Assembly: GCA_002404515.1 (NCBI GenBank)
Contig: DHJV01000125.1
Coordinates: 10,560-19,015, forward strand
Length of the DNA: 8,456 nucleotides
Direction of reading: 5' to 3'
From: Lachnospiraceae bacterium UBA4711
Lineage (GTDB): Bacteria > Bacillota > Clostridia > Lachnospirales > Lachnospiraceae
The position numbers and the translations under genes were made by a program. The notes beneath the pieces were generated by a model. The model worked only from the letters and a program-made list of their open reading frames with translations, was not told where the DNA came from and made no database searches. Numbering within the stretch: position 1 is the stretch's first letter; every line of letters begins with the position of its first letter. This document shows, one piece after another, positions 1-6,158 of this stretch.

Positions 1-474
1 TTTTTCGTGACACAGACGTACATCCGGGATAATGTTGCCATAGCGAAACGAATGAAAGAAGAAGGACATCAGGTGGGGAATCATACCATCTACCATATAT
101 GCATGCCGGATAAGTCCTATGAGGAGATTGTGCAGGAAGTCAATGGATGCGCGGATTATATGAAAGAGGCAACGGGATATGCGATGGACCCGTACTTAAG
201 GCCGCCTTGCGGCGAGTATAGCGCACGGACACTGGCAATCACCCAGGATCTTGGTTTCAAAACTATTTTTTGGAGCATGGCATATATGGATTTTGATGTG
301 AACAACCAGCCGGGTGTTGATTTCGTGATCGACCATTTCAATAAATATCATCACAGCGGGGCAATCATTCTGATGCACAACGTATCGTCATCGAATGCTG
401 GGGCGCTGGAAAAGGTGATTGCAAACCTGAAGGCAGAGGGGTATCGGTTTGCAAGTTTGAATGAATTGCAATAA
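1..474 (+). CDS. pdaA: PdaA-like peptidoglycan (delta-lactam-type) de-N-acetylase, 5' end missing
   Basis: This is the C-terminal part of a carbohydrate esterase family 4 (NodB-fold) deacetylase. The frame is open to the window edge, and its first two codons (Phe-Phe) fit the usual TFFVT strand, so GTG at 7 is not the true start. Visible motifs are the metal-binding NHTIYH (His codons at 82-84 and 94-96), the RPPCGEYS loop (from about 199), FWSMAYMDFD, and the C-terminal LMHNVSSSNAGAL carrying the last catalytic His. The FWS-AY-D-D and H-VSS-NA-AL forms are typical of PdaA, which removes acetyl groups from MurNAc outside the membrane and is needed for muramic delta-lactam in spore cortex. The N-terminal part with the first catalytic Asp motif and any signal peptide lies upstream. 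It could be another CE4 deacetylase, but the PdaA subtype fits best. A hairpin follows 16 bases after the stop. Confidence 0.85.
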   Translation, partial: FFVTQTYIRDNVAIAKRMKEEGHQVGNHTIYHICMPDKSYEEIVQEVNGCADYMKEATGYAMDPYLRPPCGEYSARTLAITQDLGFKTIFWSMAYMDFDVNNQPGVDFVIDHFNKYHHSGAIILMHNVSSSNAGALEKVIANLKAEGYRFASLNELQ

Positions 475-490
475 ATTCTGGTAATGACTC

Positions 491-535
491 CGGGCATTGT
501 ACCGTATTATAATACAGTACAATGCCCGTTTGCGT
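491..535 (+). terminator. Long hairpin, probable terminator of the deacetylase gene
   Basis: A perfect 12-bp stem (CGGGCATTGTAC at 491-502 with its complement at 517-528) encloses a second palindrome (GTATTATAATAC, 504-515), so 38 bases fold almost completely. The run after it (TTTGCGTTATT) is only partly T-rich. It is best read as an intrinsic terminator, and the near-symmetry may let it act in both directions. Confidence 0.7.
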
Positions 536-592
536 TATTGGCAGATCGTTTAATACATAGTTAAAAAACTAAAAAATATAGTACTCAATGTA

Positions 593-621
593 TTGCATAT
601 TGCGGGGGAATAACATATAAT
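593..621 (+). promoter_or_regulatory. Sigma-A-type promoter of the ParA-like gene
   Basis: TTGCAT (593-598), a 17-base spacer and TATAAT (616-621) form a good vegetative promoter. A second TATAAT overlaps at 621-626. The -35 lies in a small tandem of TATTGC words (591-603), and a TTGCGCAA palindrome (632-639) sits just after the predicted start of transcription. Both are plausible operator positions. Confidence 0.7.
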
Positions 622-677
622 ATAATTAGTTTTGCGCAATGATATCAAAAACGAAAAACTAATAAGGAGGGGATGAT

Positions 678-1718
678 ATGGCGATTGGAAATATCATAGC
701 AAGGCAATACGATATTGCTCAAGGAACAGCCGAGAATATTGACGGATTACCCAAATATAAGAAATATGCGATATGCAACTTAAGAGGTGGAATTGGAAAA
801 ACTACGCTTTCCTTTAATTTGAGTTACCTTGCAAATAATTTATTGGCTGTAGATACATGTCCACAGGGAAACTTATCTTTTTTTTATGATAAGAATTATT
901 ATGCGGGGAATCAAACGAATGTAAGAGATATGATATTACCGTATTTAGTACCAGGTCTTGGAAAGGCTACAAGAGTTGCTATGTATATTGGTGCAACTAA
1001 TGAATATTTTGCGGACAAAAATAATTATTTCATACCATCTTCGGATGAATTATATTTATTACCTTCACAATTAAATACGGCAATAAATCAAGCAACGGGT
1101 TTGCAACAACCACAAAGAGAGCAGGCTTTGAACAGTATTTTGTATTCATTAAGAAATGAGATTGATAGAGAGTTGGAGCAAAATTCATTAGATAAATGCA
1201 TAATTGACACGTCACCCTTTTTTGCGGGAGCAACGCAGTTAGCATGGTATGCGGCAGACGCATTAATTATTCCGGTTAGAACGGATCAACAATCAATTAA
1301 GTCATTGGAATTACTTATTAGTACATTGACAAATCCGCAAAGCGAATTTAGAAAATATCTGTTAGAAAATGATATGAACGTTCCTAAAATTCAAATGGTT
1401 GTATTGACGCATTGTGGTTGGTCTACAGTTGCGGGTGCAAGGAATGTGCCAAATCAGCAAACGAAGGTTTATTTAGGCAGGGTGTATGATATTTTATCAA
1501 AATATAGATCACTATTAAGCACGGATAATCCGGATAATCATTTGTTTATGTTGGATGATTTTTTGGGATCTGGTCGTATCTCATCATGGGAAGCTAAACC
1601 AATTGAATTATTAAAAGAAGGTGAAACAAAAACAATTGAGAGACAAAGAGTGGTAGTAAATCAATCTGTTACAAAATGTAAGCATCAGTTAGAATATATT
1701 AGCAATCAACTTTGGTAA
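678..1718 (+). CDS. Stand-alone ParA/Soj-like P-loop ATPase with altered signature residues
   Basis: This 346-residue protein belongs to the ParA/MinD/Soj family of deviant-Walker ATPases, which dimerise on ATP and position DNA or protein cargo. After about 30 N-terminal residues come the P-loop RGGIGKTT (36-43), the Walker A'-like segment DTCPQGN (59-65), and Walker B CIIDTSPFF (174-182) followed by ALIIPVRTDQQS. Two key residues differ from B. subtilis Soj: the signature Lys (Soj K11) is Arg36, and the catalytic Asp (Soj D40) is Cys61. The C-terminal 130 residues are longer than usual and match nothing I recognise. There is no N-terminal helix-turn-helix, and no ParB gene follows. The start is set by AGGAGG at 665-670, seven bases upstream; an out-of-frame ATG lies at 673. 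It has its own promoter and a strong terminator, so it is probably a single-gene unit. The family call is secure; the cargo is unknown. Confidence 0.9.
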   Translation: MAIGNIIARQYDIAQGTAENIDGLPKYKKYAICNLRGGIGKTTLSFNLSYLANNLLAVDTCPQGNLSFFYDKNYYAGNQTNVRDMILPYLVPGLGKATRVAMYIGATNEYFADKNNYFIPSSDELYLLPSQLNTAINQATGLQQPQREQALNSILYSLRNEIDRELEQNSLDKCIIDTSPFFAGATQLAWYAADALIIPVRTDQQSIKSLELLISTLTNPQSEFRKYLLENDMNVPKIQMVVLTHCGWSTVAGARNVPNQQTKVYLGRVYDILSKYRSLLSTDNPDNHLFMLDDFLGSGRISSWEAKPIELLKEGETKTIERQRVVVNQSVTKCKHQLEYISNQLW

Positions 1719-1729
1719 ATCTGTTTTAT

Positions 1730-1786
1730 AAAAAATGAGTGTCAGATAACAATATTGTTATAGTTATTTGACACTCATTTTTTGTT
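1730..1786 (+). terminator. Strong 21-bp hairpin terminator after the ParA-like gene
   Basis: The 5' arm (1730-1750) begins with six A and the 3' arm (1763-1783) ends with six T. They pair over 21 bp with a single G-T wobble and a 12-base loop. Because the arms start with A's and end with T's, the structure would terminate transcription from either direction. It lies 11 bases after the stop codon. Confidence 0.9.
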
Positions 1787-1849
1787 ATACGAAATCAGAG
1801 AAATTATCAATTCATCTTGAATACTCCACATAAGAGAAATGAAATAGGA

Positions 1850-1907
1850 TGCATCACAAAAAGCAATGCAAAATTATTGCAAAAAGTATTGCAATTGATG
1901 CAAAAAG
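1850..1907. repeat. Cluster of TGCA-centred words, candidate operator array
   Basis: Five TGCA cores fall at 1850, 1867, 1878, 1890 and 1899. They include TTGCAA (1877-1882), the palindrome ATTGCAAT (1888-1895), and two copies of TGCAAAAAG beginning 21 bases apart (1878 and 1899), about two helical turns. The cluster covers the predicted -35 of the next gene, which fits a repressor or activator binding region. No regulator gene can be assigned. Confidence 0.45.
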
Positions 1908-1917
1908 CTAGTATCAT
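1889..1917 (+). promoter_or_regulatory. Probable promoter of the small membrane-protein gene
   Basis: TTGCAA (1889-1894), 17 bases and TATCAT (1912-1917) make a reasonable sigma-A promoter inside the TGCA repeat cluster. A TATAAA at 1925-1930 is an alternative -10 but lacks a -35 at proper spacing. The word GTATTGCA over this -35 (1886-1893) also covers the -35 of the ParA-like gene (590-597). Confidence 0.5.
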
Positions 1918-1956
1918 ATGCGTGTATAAATTTTTCTTAATAAGTGGGAGGTACAT

Positions 1957-2460
1957 ATGAATAACATTACTTACATGACGGGGTTACTTACATTTTATCT
2001 GAAAGGGAATATATCGGCTGATCAGAATTTTGTCAGACTAAAAATTCCAAATACGATTCTTTCCTTAATTCCATTAGGAGCAAAAAAAGAGAATATACCG
2101 GTCAATCAGGTTGCCTCGGTATCTTCAAATTTCCGGTTACAATTTAAAAATCTGATTGCGGGGATTATTGAAATAATCCTGGCATTTGCACTGTTTCGTT
2201 CATCTGCATTATGGGGACTTATATTATTGATTATTGGGGCTTCTACAGCTATTACTTCGTTTGTTACAGAATTGTACATTACAACAACAGGTGGTCAGAC
2301 GTTTTACGTTCCTTTTCTGATATTCGAGAAAGCAAAAGCTGGTCAGGCAGAGTCTATGATTAACGGCATAATCTGTGGACGTTTGGATGACACTAATTAT
2401 CGACAGGTTAGTGAGACATCTACAAATGCAATTGTAAATGCAATTAATAATAGACATTAA
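1957..2460 (+). CDS. Small two-helix membrane protein, possibly PH-like domain split by a membrane hairpin
   Basis: This 167-residue protein is of unknown function. Residues 1-62 look like beta strands of a PH-like or bPH-type fold, including NTILSLIPLGAKKENIPVNQ, a pattern I associate with conserved hypothetical membrane proteins of Bacillota and Actinobacteria. Two hydrophobic helices follow (about 66-81 and 84-106) with a very short turn. Strands then resume (ELYITTTGGQTFYVPFLIFEK) with a short helix (AKAGQAESMINGI). So a soluble domain appears to be interrupted by a transmembrane hairpin, with both ends on the same side of the membrane. The tail (from about 143) is polar and rich in N, T and S. 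The start is fixed by GGGAGG at 1946-1951, five bases upstream. It is a single gene closed by a perfect terminator. The PH-like reading is inferred from sequence pattern alone; the coding call is firm. Confidence 0.85.
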   Translation: MNNITYMTGLLTFYLKGNISADQNFVRLKIPNTILSLIPLGAKKENIPVNQVASVSSNFRLQFKNLIAGIIEIILAFALFRSSALWGLILLIIGASTAITSFVTELYITTTGGQTFYVPFLIFEKAKAGQAESMINGIICGRLDDTNYRQVSETSTNAIVNAINNRH

Positions 2461-2478
2461 ATTCTGAATGTTTATTTT

Positions 2479-2505
2479 GGACCATGGAAAACCATGGTCC
2501 GTTTT
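2479..2505 (+). terminator. Perfect 9-bp hairpin terminator after the membrane-protein gene
   Basis: GGACCATGG (2479-2487), loop AAAA and CCATGGTCC (2492-2500) are followed by GTTTT. This is a textbook Rho-independent terminator 18 bases after the stop. Confidence 0.88.
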
Positions 2506-2605
2506 ACTTGAAATTGTCTGAATAGTATCGTGGAAACTGGGTATACTTCTTTATGTAGCGAATTACAAATGCAGGGAAAACTGCAAAGCAAAAAGGAGAT
2601 TAGTT

Positions 2606-2767
2606 ATGGCAGAAAAAAATTATCAGTCAAACGAGCAGAAGAACAAGCAGACAAATTATACAGGAAGCAATCAGACAAACAAGGAAACAGCTTCAAACAG
2701 CAAGATGAAGAATAGTCAGAAGAACAGCCAGAAAAACTATTCAAGTAACAGTACAGACTGTTACTAA
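2606..2767 (+). CDS. 53-residue Asn/Gln/Lys/Ser-rich mini-protein
   Basis: This small hypothetical protein starts MAEKNYQSNEQKNKQTNYTG and ends NSTDCY. It is almost entirely N, Q, K, S, T, E and Y, with no hydrophobic stretch, and carries imperfect internal repeats of the KNSQKNSQKNY kind. It should be disordered, hydrophilic and basic. A single Cys sits next to last. The evidence for coding is the ideal Shine-Dalgarno (AGGAG at 2594-2598, seven bases before ATG) and the strong terminator starting 13 bases after the stop. A longer overlapping frame (2530-2715) has no such signals and is rejected. Small polar proteins of this look occur in spore-forming Clostridia, and a spore or coat role is possible but unproven. 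I see no clear promoter upstream: TATACT at 2542-2547 lacks a well-spaced -35. The function is unknown. Confidence 0.75.
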   Translation: MAEKNYQSNEQKNKQTNYTGSNQTNKETASNSKMKNSQKNSQKNYSSNSTDCY

Positions 2768-2779
2768 AAACCCCCTCCG

Positions 2780-2808
2780 AGAGGACCGCTTAGCGGTCCT
2801 CTTTCTTT
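2780..2808 (+). terminator. GC-rich hairpin terminator after the mini-protein gene
   Basis: AGAGGACCGC (2780-2789), loop TTA and GCGGTCCTCT (2793-2802) form a 10-bp perfect stem followed by TTCTTTGT. It begins 13 bases after the mini-protein stop, supporting the coding call there. Confidence 0.88.
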
Positions 2809-2869
2809 GTAATAAACCATCATGTAAAAATCGTACACATGCTGAGGTAGAAAGATATTTTAGAAAAGA

Positions 2870-2898
2870 TTGACATTAGGAGGTTTCAAAGATATGAT
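2870..2898 (+). promoter_or_regulatory. Near-consensus promoter of the AAA_14-type ATPase gene
   Basis: TTGACA (2870-2875), a 17-base spacer and TATGAT (2893-2898) match the sigma-A consensus almost perfectly. The predicted transcript starts near 2905, giving a leader of about 34 bases. The AGGAGG at 2878-2883 lies within the spacer, so it would not be in this transcript. Confidence 0.75.
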
Positions 2899-2938
2899 TT
2901 TATCAGGAGCTATAAAGTAGCAGACCGGAGGTGTTGGA

Positions 2939-4384
2939 ATGAAAAGAGAATTTTATAGAAAAGCATATTATGATGTTTGCGATAAAATGAATAAAAAAGC
3001 GATTATTTCATTAACCGGTCCGCGGCAGGTTGGAAAAACATTTGCAATGAAGCAGCTCCAGAAGAATTTCGGAGGGGAATATTATAATTTCAAGACAATG
3101 TCGACGGATAAATCCGATGATGTATTGGATAGAATATATACCGTTGTCAGGGATAATGAAAAAGCAAATATTTACTTGGATGAGATAACGTATCTGGATG
3201 ATTTTGAACATTGCTTAGCTTCAATCGCGGAGACTGCGACACTGACAATGGGATCGGCAGAGTATCACATCGTGATTACCGGATCACAGCAGGTATATAT
3301 CGAAAATGCAATGAGTATCGCCTTTGGTGCGCGGGCAGGCATGGCGAGAATGGATTTTATTTCATTCACGGAATATTATGATTATGTTCATGGAACATCT
3401 CTTGCACAGTCGACAATAAGTGAAATAAATTCGCGGATATCGGAAGATGATTATTTGGATTATTTATTTAACAACAGTGAGTTTAACTGCATGGGTGATG
3501 GTGTGGAGGTGTATTTGAAAAGCTGTCTGGATGAAACGATCCAGTCGCATTCGAATTCTTTCTTCAAAAACAATGCAGTGCAGGTTGATGAAATTAACAT
3601 GCAGAATTTGAAGGCAGTTGCATATACGATTATTGTGAATCTAATAGATCAAATATCTGCAAAACAGATTGCAGAGTATCCATTTTTGAAGAAAGTCCGA
3701 ACATATTATAATCAAAGGGCGATAAACAAGGAGGCTGTTTCAAAGATCCGGAAAGAGGATTTTGATGCTGCTGTAAATGCATCTGTTCTGAAGAATTACA
3801 AACTGGACAATCGAATGTCTAAGGAGAAGCTGCTGGATTGTGTGAGATTTCTCTATCAGTGCAAATTGGTAAATATTACAGTGTATAACCCAGAATCGGA
3901 AAGTCGGCTGGATTCCTTTTTTAATGGCATATATGAGAAATGGAATAATGCAGATGCGTTTTTCGCGGAGTATTCGGTTACGTTTGCATATCCGCATTTC
4001 TTTGTTGGCATCATGAAGGATATATGTGAAAATCTCGATATTGATAAAACGGATGTTTTTTTTGGTGCATTGTTGGGGGCACTGGTGGAATGTACACTGA
4101 AAGGACAGTTAGCAATCCGGTATGGACAGCCGTTGCATGCAGCGCAGAAGTATGATGAGCATGGCGCAACTGTGGCAGAAGTAGATTATTTTAATGATAT
4201 GTTTGCAATGGAAATATCGATACGAAATAAATCGCTTCAGGAAACACATTTTACAAAGTTTGATTTTGGAAATCGAAAGAAAATACTGACAACGAAGGAT
4301 GTCTGTAAAGATAATCAAGGAATCGTATGCATACCATATTACACTTGTCAGATTGCATTGGAGAATAATATAACATTGGATTGA
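2939..4384 (+). CDS. Loner ATPase of the AAA_14 type with degenerate C-terminal nuclease-like fold
   Basis: This 481-residue cytoplasmic P-loop ATPase belongs to the large, poorly characterised AAA_14 group often paired with a DUF4143-type C-terminus. Walker A is GPRQVGKT (27-34), Walker B is NIYLDEITYLDDF (77-89), sensor 1 is IVITGSQ (111-117), a possible finger Arg lies in GAR (130-132), and the family's LSF-EY box appears as FISFTEY (140-146). The middle is helical. The C-terminus carries EVD (414-416) then MEISIRNKS (424-432), which resembles the PD-(D/E)xK order but has Ser where the catalytic Lys would be. It is followed by KKILTTKD and IPYYTCQIAL, typical of the family end. GGAGG at 2927-2931 lies seven bases before ATG. 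It has its own promoter and terminator, so it is a single-gene unit. Family members turn up in mobile and variable regions, and no biochemical role can be assigned. The family call is firm. Confidence 0.9.
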   Translation: MKREFYRKAYYDVCDKMNKKAIISLTGPRQVGKTFAMKQLQKNFGGEYYNFKTMSTDKSDDVLDRIYTVVRDNEKANIYLDEITYLDDFEHCLASIAETATLTMGSAEYHIVITGSQQVYIENAMSIAFGARAGMARMDFISFTEYYDYVHGTSLAQSTISEINSRISEDDYLDYLFNNSEFNCMGDGVEVYLKSCLDETIQSHSNSFFKNNAVQVDEINMQNLKAVAYTIIVNLIDQISAKQIAEYPFLKKVRTYYNQRAINKEAVSKIRKEDFDAAVNASVLKNYKLDNRMSKEKLLDCVRFLYQCKLVNITVYNPESESRLDSFFNGIYEKWNNADAFFAEYSVTFAYPHFFVGIMKDICENLDIDKTDVFFGALLGALVECTLKGQLAIRYGQPLHAAQKYDEHGATVAEVDYFNDMFAMEISIRNKSLQETHFTKFDFGNRKKILTTKDVCKDNQGIVCIPYYTCQIALENNITLD

Positions 4385-4388
4385 GCGG

Positions 4389-4416
4389 AGAGCTTCCATA
4401 TTGGAAGCTCTTTTTT
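4389..4416 (+). terminator. Hairpin plus T6 terminator after the AAA_14-type gene
   Basis: AGAGCTTCCA (4389-4398), loop TAT and TGGAAGCTCT (4402-4411) run into six T (4411-4416). This is a strong intrinsic terminator five bases after the stop, so the next gene needs its own promoter. Confidence 0.92.
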
Positions 4417-4477
4417 ATATAGACACAAATCCGCACGCTTCGCATATCTTATTAGTAAGAAGAAAGGAGGCGGAGCG

Positions 4478-4789
4478 ATGCGATTTCATAATATAAATAT
4501 CCGGAACATCCTAAGTGAGGCTCTTAACTATGGAGGAATCATCGTTGACGTTCGAACGAGCGAAGAATTTGCGAAAAGTCACATTCCGATGGCGATAAAT
4601 CTGCCTCTGGAAGAAATACAGGCAGGCAATATTTCTCTTCCGAAAGGGAAAGTGATATTGGTTTATTGCGCAAACGGGGGAGGCAGCACGCTGGCTGCAA
4701 AAATATTGACAGAGAAAGGGTATAAGGTTATCAACACGGTTGGGGGAATCTCCGGGTATCGTGGGGCGTTGACCAAAAACCGGCATTAA
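4478..4789 (+). CDS. Single-domain rhodanese-like protein with altered active-site loop
   Basis: This 103-residue protein is one rhodanese (sulfurtransferase) domain of the PspE/GlpE size class, with no export signal, so it is cytoplasmic. Visible family motifs are IIVDVRTSEEF (21-31), HIPMAINLPLEEI (35-47), the active-site strand ILVYCANGGGS (60-70) with Cys64 as the presumed persulfide carrier, and VINTVGGISGYRG (84-96). The usual CRSGxRS loop reads CANGGGS, so both Arg positions are lost. The catalytic Cys is kept, but sulfur-anion binding is probably changed; it may move sulfur between proteins or act as a sensor. AAAGGAGG at 4463-4470 lies seven bases before ATG. The promoter is weak at best: TAGACA (4420-4425) and TATCTT (4445-4450) with a 19-base spacer. 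Only a poor hairpin follows (4824-4847). Confidence 0.9.
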   Translation: MRFHNINIRNILSEALNYGGIIVDVRTSEEFAKSHIPMAINLPLEEIQAGNISLPKGKVILVYCANGGGSTLAAKILTEKGYKVINTVGGISGYRGALTKNRH

Positions 4790-4846
4790 ATAGTGCAGTG
4801 TTCGGGGTACGTGGAGAAAAATCAAATGTTGAAAAGGAACAGCATT

Positions 4847-4860
4847 TGTAAAAATTTACA
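4847..4860. promoter_or_regulatory. TGTAAA-AA-TTTACA palindrome, possible operator
   Basis: TGTAAA and TTTACA arms are separated by two A, and another TGTAA lies at 4870-4874. The site is 35 bases upstream of the -35 of the methyltransferase promoter. It is a perfect palindrome in an AT-rich spacer and could be an activator site or chance. Confidence 0.3.
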
Positions 4861-4894
4861 TGTGCAAATTGTAAGAATAAATTGATCGAATTTG

Positions 4895-4923
4895 TTGACT
4901 TCGTACAAAGATAAATTTACAAT
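4895..4923 (+). promoter_or_regulatory. Promoter of the methyltransferase-protease operon
   Basis: TTGACT (4895-4900), 17 bases and TACAAT (4918-4923) are one base from consensus in each box. The transcript would begin near 4930. This rules out the longer in-frame TTG start at 4892, which overlaps the -35, and favours the ATG at 4979. Confidence 0.75.
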
Positions 4924-4978
4924 ACAACTAAGTATGTTCAAAAATCGGAACAGGGGAAGAAAGGGCAGAAATACAAGC

Positions 4979-6142
4979 ATGGAAAATATGTATGAATTGA
5001 TTGCACCGTGTCATTTTGGACTGGAGTCGGTGCTGAAACGTGAAATATTGGATCTGGGCTATGAGATCGTGACCGTGGAGGACGGAAGAATCACATTCCG
5101 CGGGGACGTGACCGCGATTGCCCGTGCGAATATATTTATCCGGACGGCAGAGCGTATTCTGCTGAAGATGGGTAGCTTCCAGGCTACGGATTTTGATGAA
5201 CTGTTTGAAGGGACAAAGGCAATTCCGTGGGAGGAGTTTCTTCCGCGGGATGCAAAGTTCTGGGTGACAAAGGCGACGACAAATAAGAGTGCGCTTTTTT
5301 CTGCGAGTGCAATCCAGTCTATCGTGAAGAAGGCAATTGTGGAGCGCATGAAACAGACATATCGTGTGGAGCGGTTCGAGGAAGATGGGGACGAGTATCC
5401 GATCCGTGTGTTTATCTTCAAGGATCAGGTGTCGATTGGTCTGGATACGTCTGGAACCTCACTGCATAAGCGTGGATATCGGACGCTTGTCGGAAAGGCG
5501 CCGATTTCAGAGACACTGGCAGCAGCACTTCTGATGCTGACACCGTGGAACAAAGATCGTGTGCTGGTAGACCCATTCTGCGGCAGCGGTACATTTCCAA
5601 TCGAGGCGGCAATGATCGGTGCCAATATCGCGCCGGGCATGATGCGGGAGTTTACCGCTGATTGCTGGGGCAAGGTCGTGCCGAAGAAGGTGTGGTACAA
5701 CGCGTATGATGAGGCGGAGGATATGATCCGCCGCGATGTGCAGATGAATATTCAGGGGTATGACTTAGACCCGGAGATCGTGAAGTGTGCGATGGCAAAT
5801 GCGAAGGCAGCAGGTGTTGCGGACTATATCCATTTTCAGGCGCGGGATGTGAAGGATCTGCGTCATCCGAAGCATTATGGTTTCATCATCACGAATCCGC
5901 CATATGGCGAGCGGTTGGAGGAGAAGGAAGCGTTACCGGCACTGTACAGGACGATCGGGGAGAGCTTCGCGAACCTTCCAGATTGGTCGATGTACCTGAT
6001 TACATCCTATGAGGATGCGGAGAAATACATCGGAAGAAAAGCAGATCGGAACCGTAAGATCTACAACGGTATGATCAAGTCTTATTTCTATCAGTTTATG
6101 GGACCGAAGCCGCCTAAGAATAAGGAGCCGAAAGAACAGTAG
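4979..6142 (+). CDS. rlmL: RlmL/YpsC-type 23S rRNA guanine-N2 methyltransferase
   Basis: This 387-residue SAM-dependent RNA methyltransferase of COG0116 is the stand-alone Firmicutes form (B. subtilis YpsC), matching E. coli RlmL without the RlmK half. RlmL makes m2G2445 in 23S rRNA; the exact target here is inferred. The N-terminus is the usual YELIAPCHFGLESVLKREI (5-23), followed by a THUMP RNA-binding domain (about 45-155) and LHKRGYR (162-168). The Rossmann methyltransferase domain has motif I DPFCGSGTFPIEAA (198-211), GYDLDPEIV (260-268) binding SAM, and the catalytic NPPYGERL (306-313). The tail is Lys/Pro-rich. ATG 4979 is chosen because homologues begin just before YELIA and the promoter lies downstream of the TTG at 4892. 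GGGGAAGAAAGGG (4953-4965) is a diffuse ribosome site; ATG 4988 remains possible. It is first in a two-gene operon and visibly richer in G+C than the genes before it. Confidence 0.93.
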   Translation: MENMYELIAPCHFGLESVLKREILDLGYEIVTVEDGRITFRGDVTAIARANIFIRTAERILLKMGSFQATDFDELFEGTKAIPWEEFLPRDAKFWVTKATTNKSALFSASAIQSIVKKAIVERMKQTYRVERFEEDGDEYPIRVFIFKDQVSIGLDTSGTSLHKRGYRTLVGKAPISETLAAALLMLTPWNKDRVLVDPFCGSGTFPIEAAMIGANIAPGMMREFTADCWGKVVPKKVWYNAYDEAEDMIRRDVQMNIQGYDLDPEIVKCAMANAKAAGVADYIHFQARDVKDLRHPKHYGFIITNPPYGERLEEKEALPALYRTIGESFANLPDWSMYLITSYEDAEKYIGRKADRNRKIYNGMIKSYFYQFMGPKPPKNKEPKEQ

Positions 6143-6158
6143 AAAAGAGCGTTAAGCG

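Noticed and set aside
678..2460. Plasmid partition or toxin-antitoxin module
   Set aside because: There is no ParB, replication gene, toxin fold or antitoxin overlap. The ParA-like and membrane-protein genes are separated by a strong terminator.
2530..2715. 61-codon frame overlapping the mini-protein gene
   Set aside because: No ribosome site precedes it, while the frame from 2606 has an ideal one and ends just before a terminator.
2894..2920. Eight-codon leader peptide (MILSGAIK) behind AGGAGG at 2878
   Set aside because: Its start lies inside the -10 of a near-consensus promoter, so the ribosome site would not be transcribed from it. It would matter only if an upstream promoter is used.
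4892..4978. Longer N-terminus for the methyltransferase from TTG 4892
   Set aside because: The TTG overlaps the -35 of a good promoter, the added 29 residues are basic and unlike the family, and homologues begin near YELIA.
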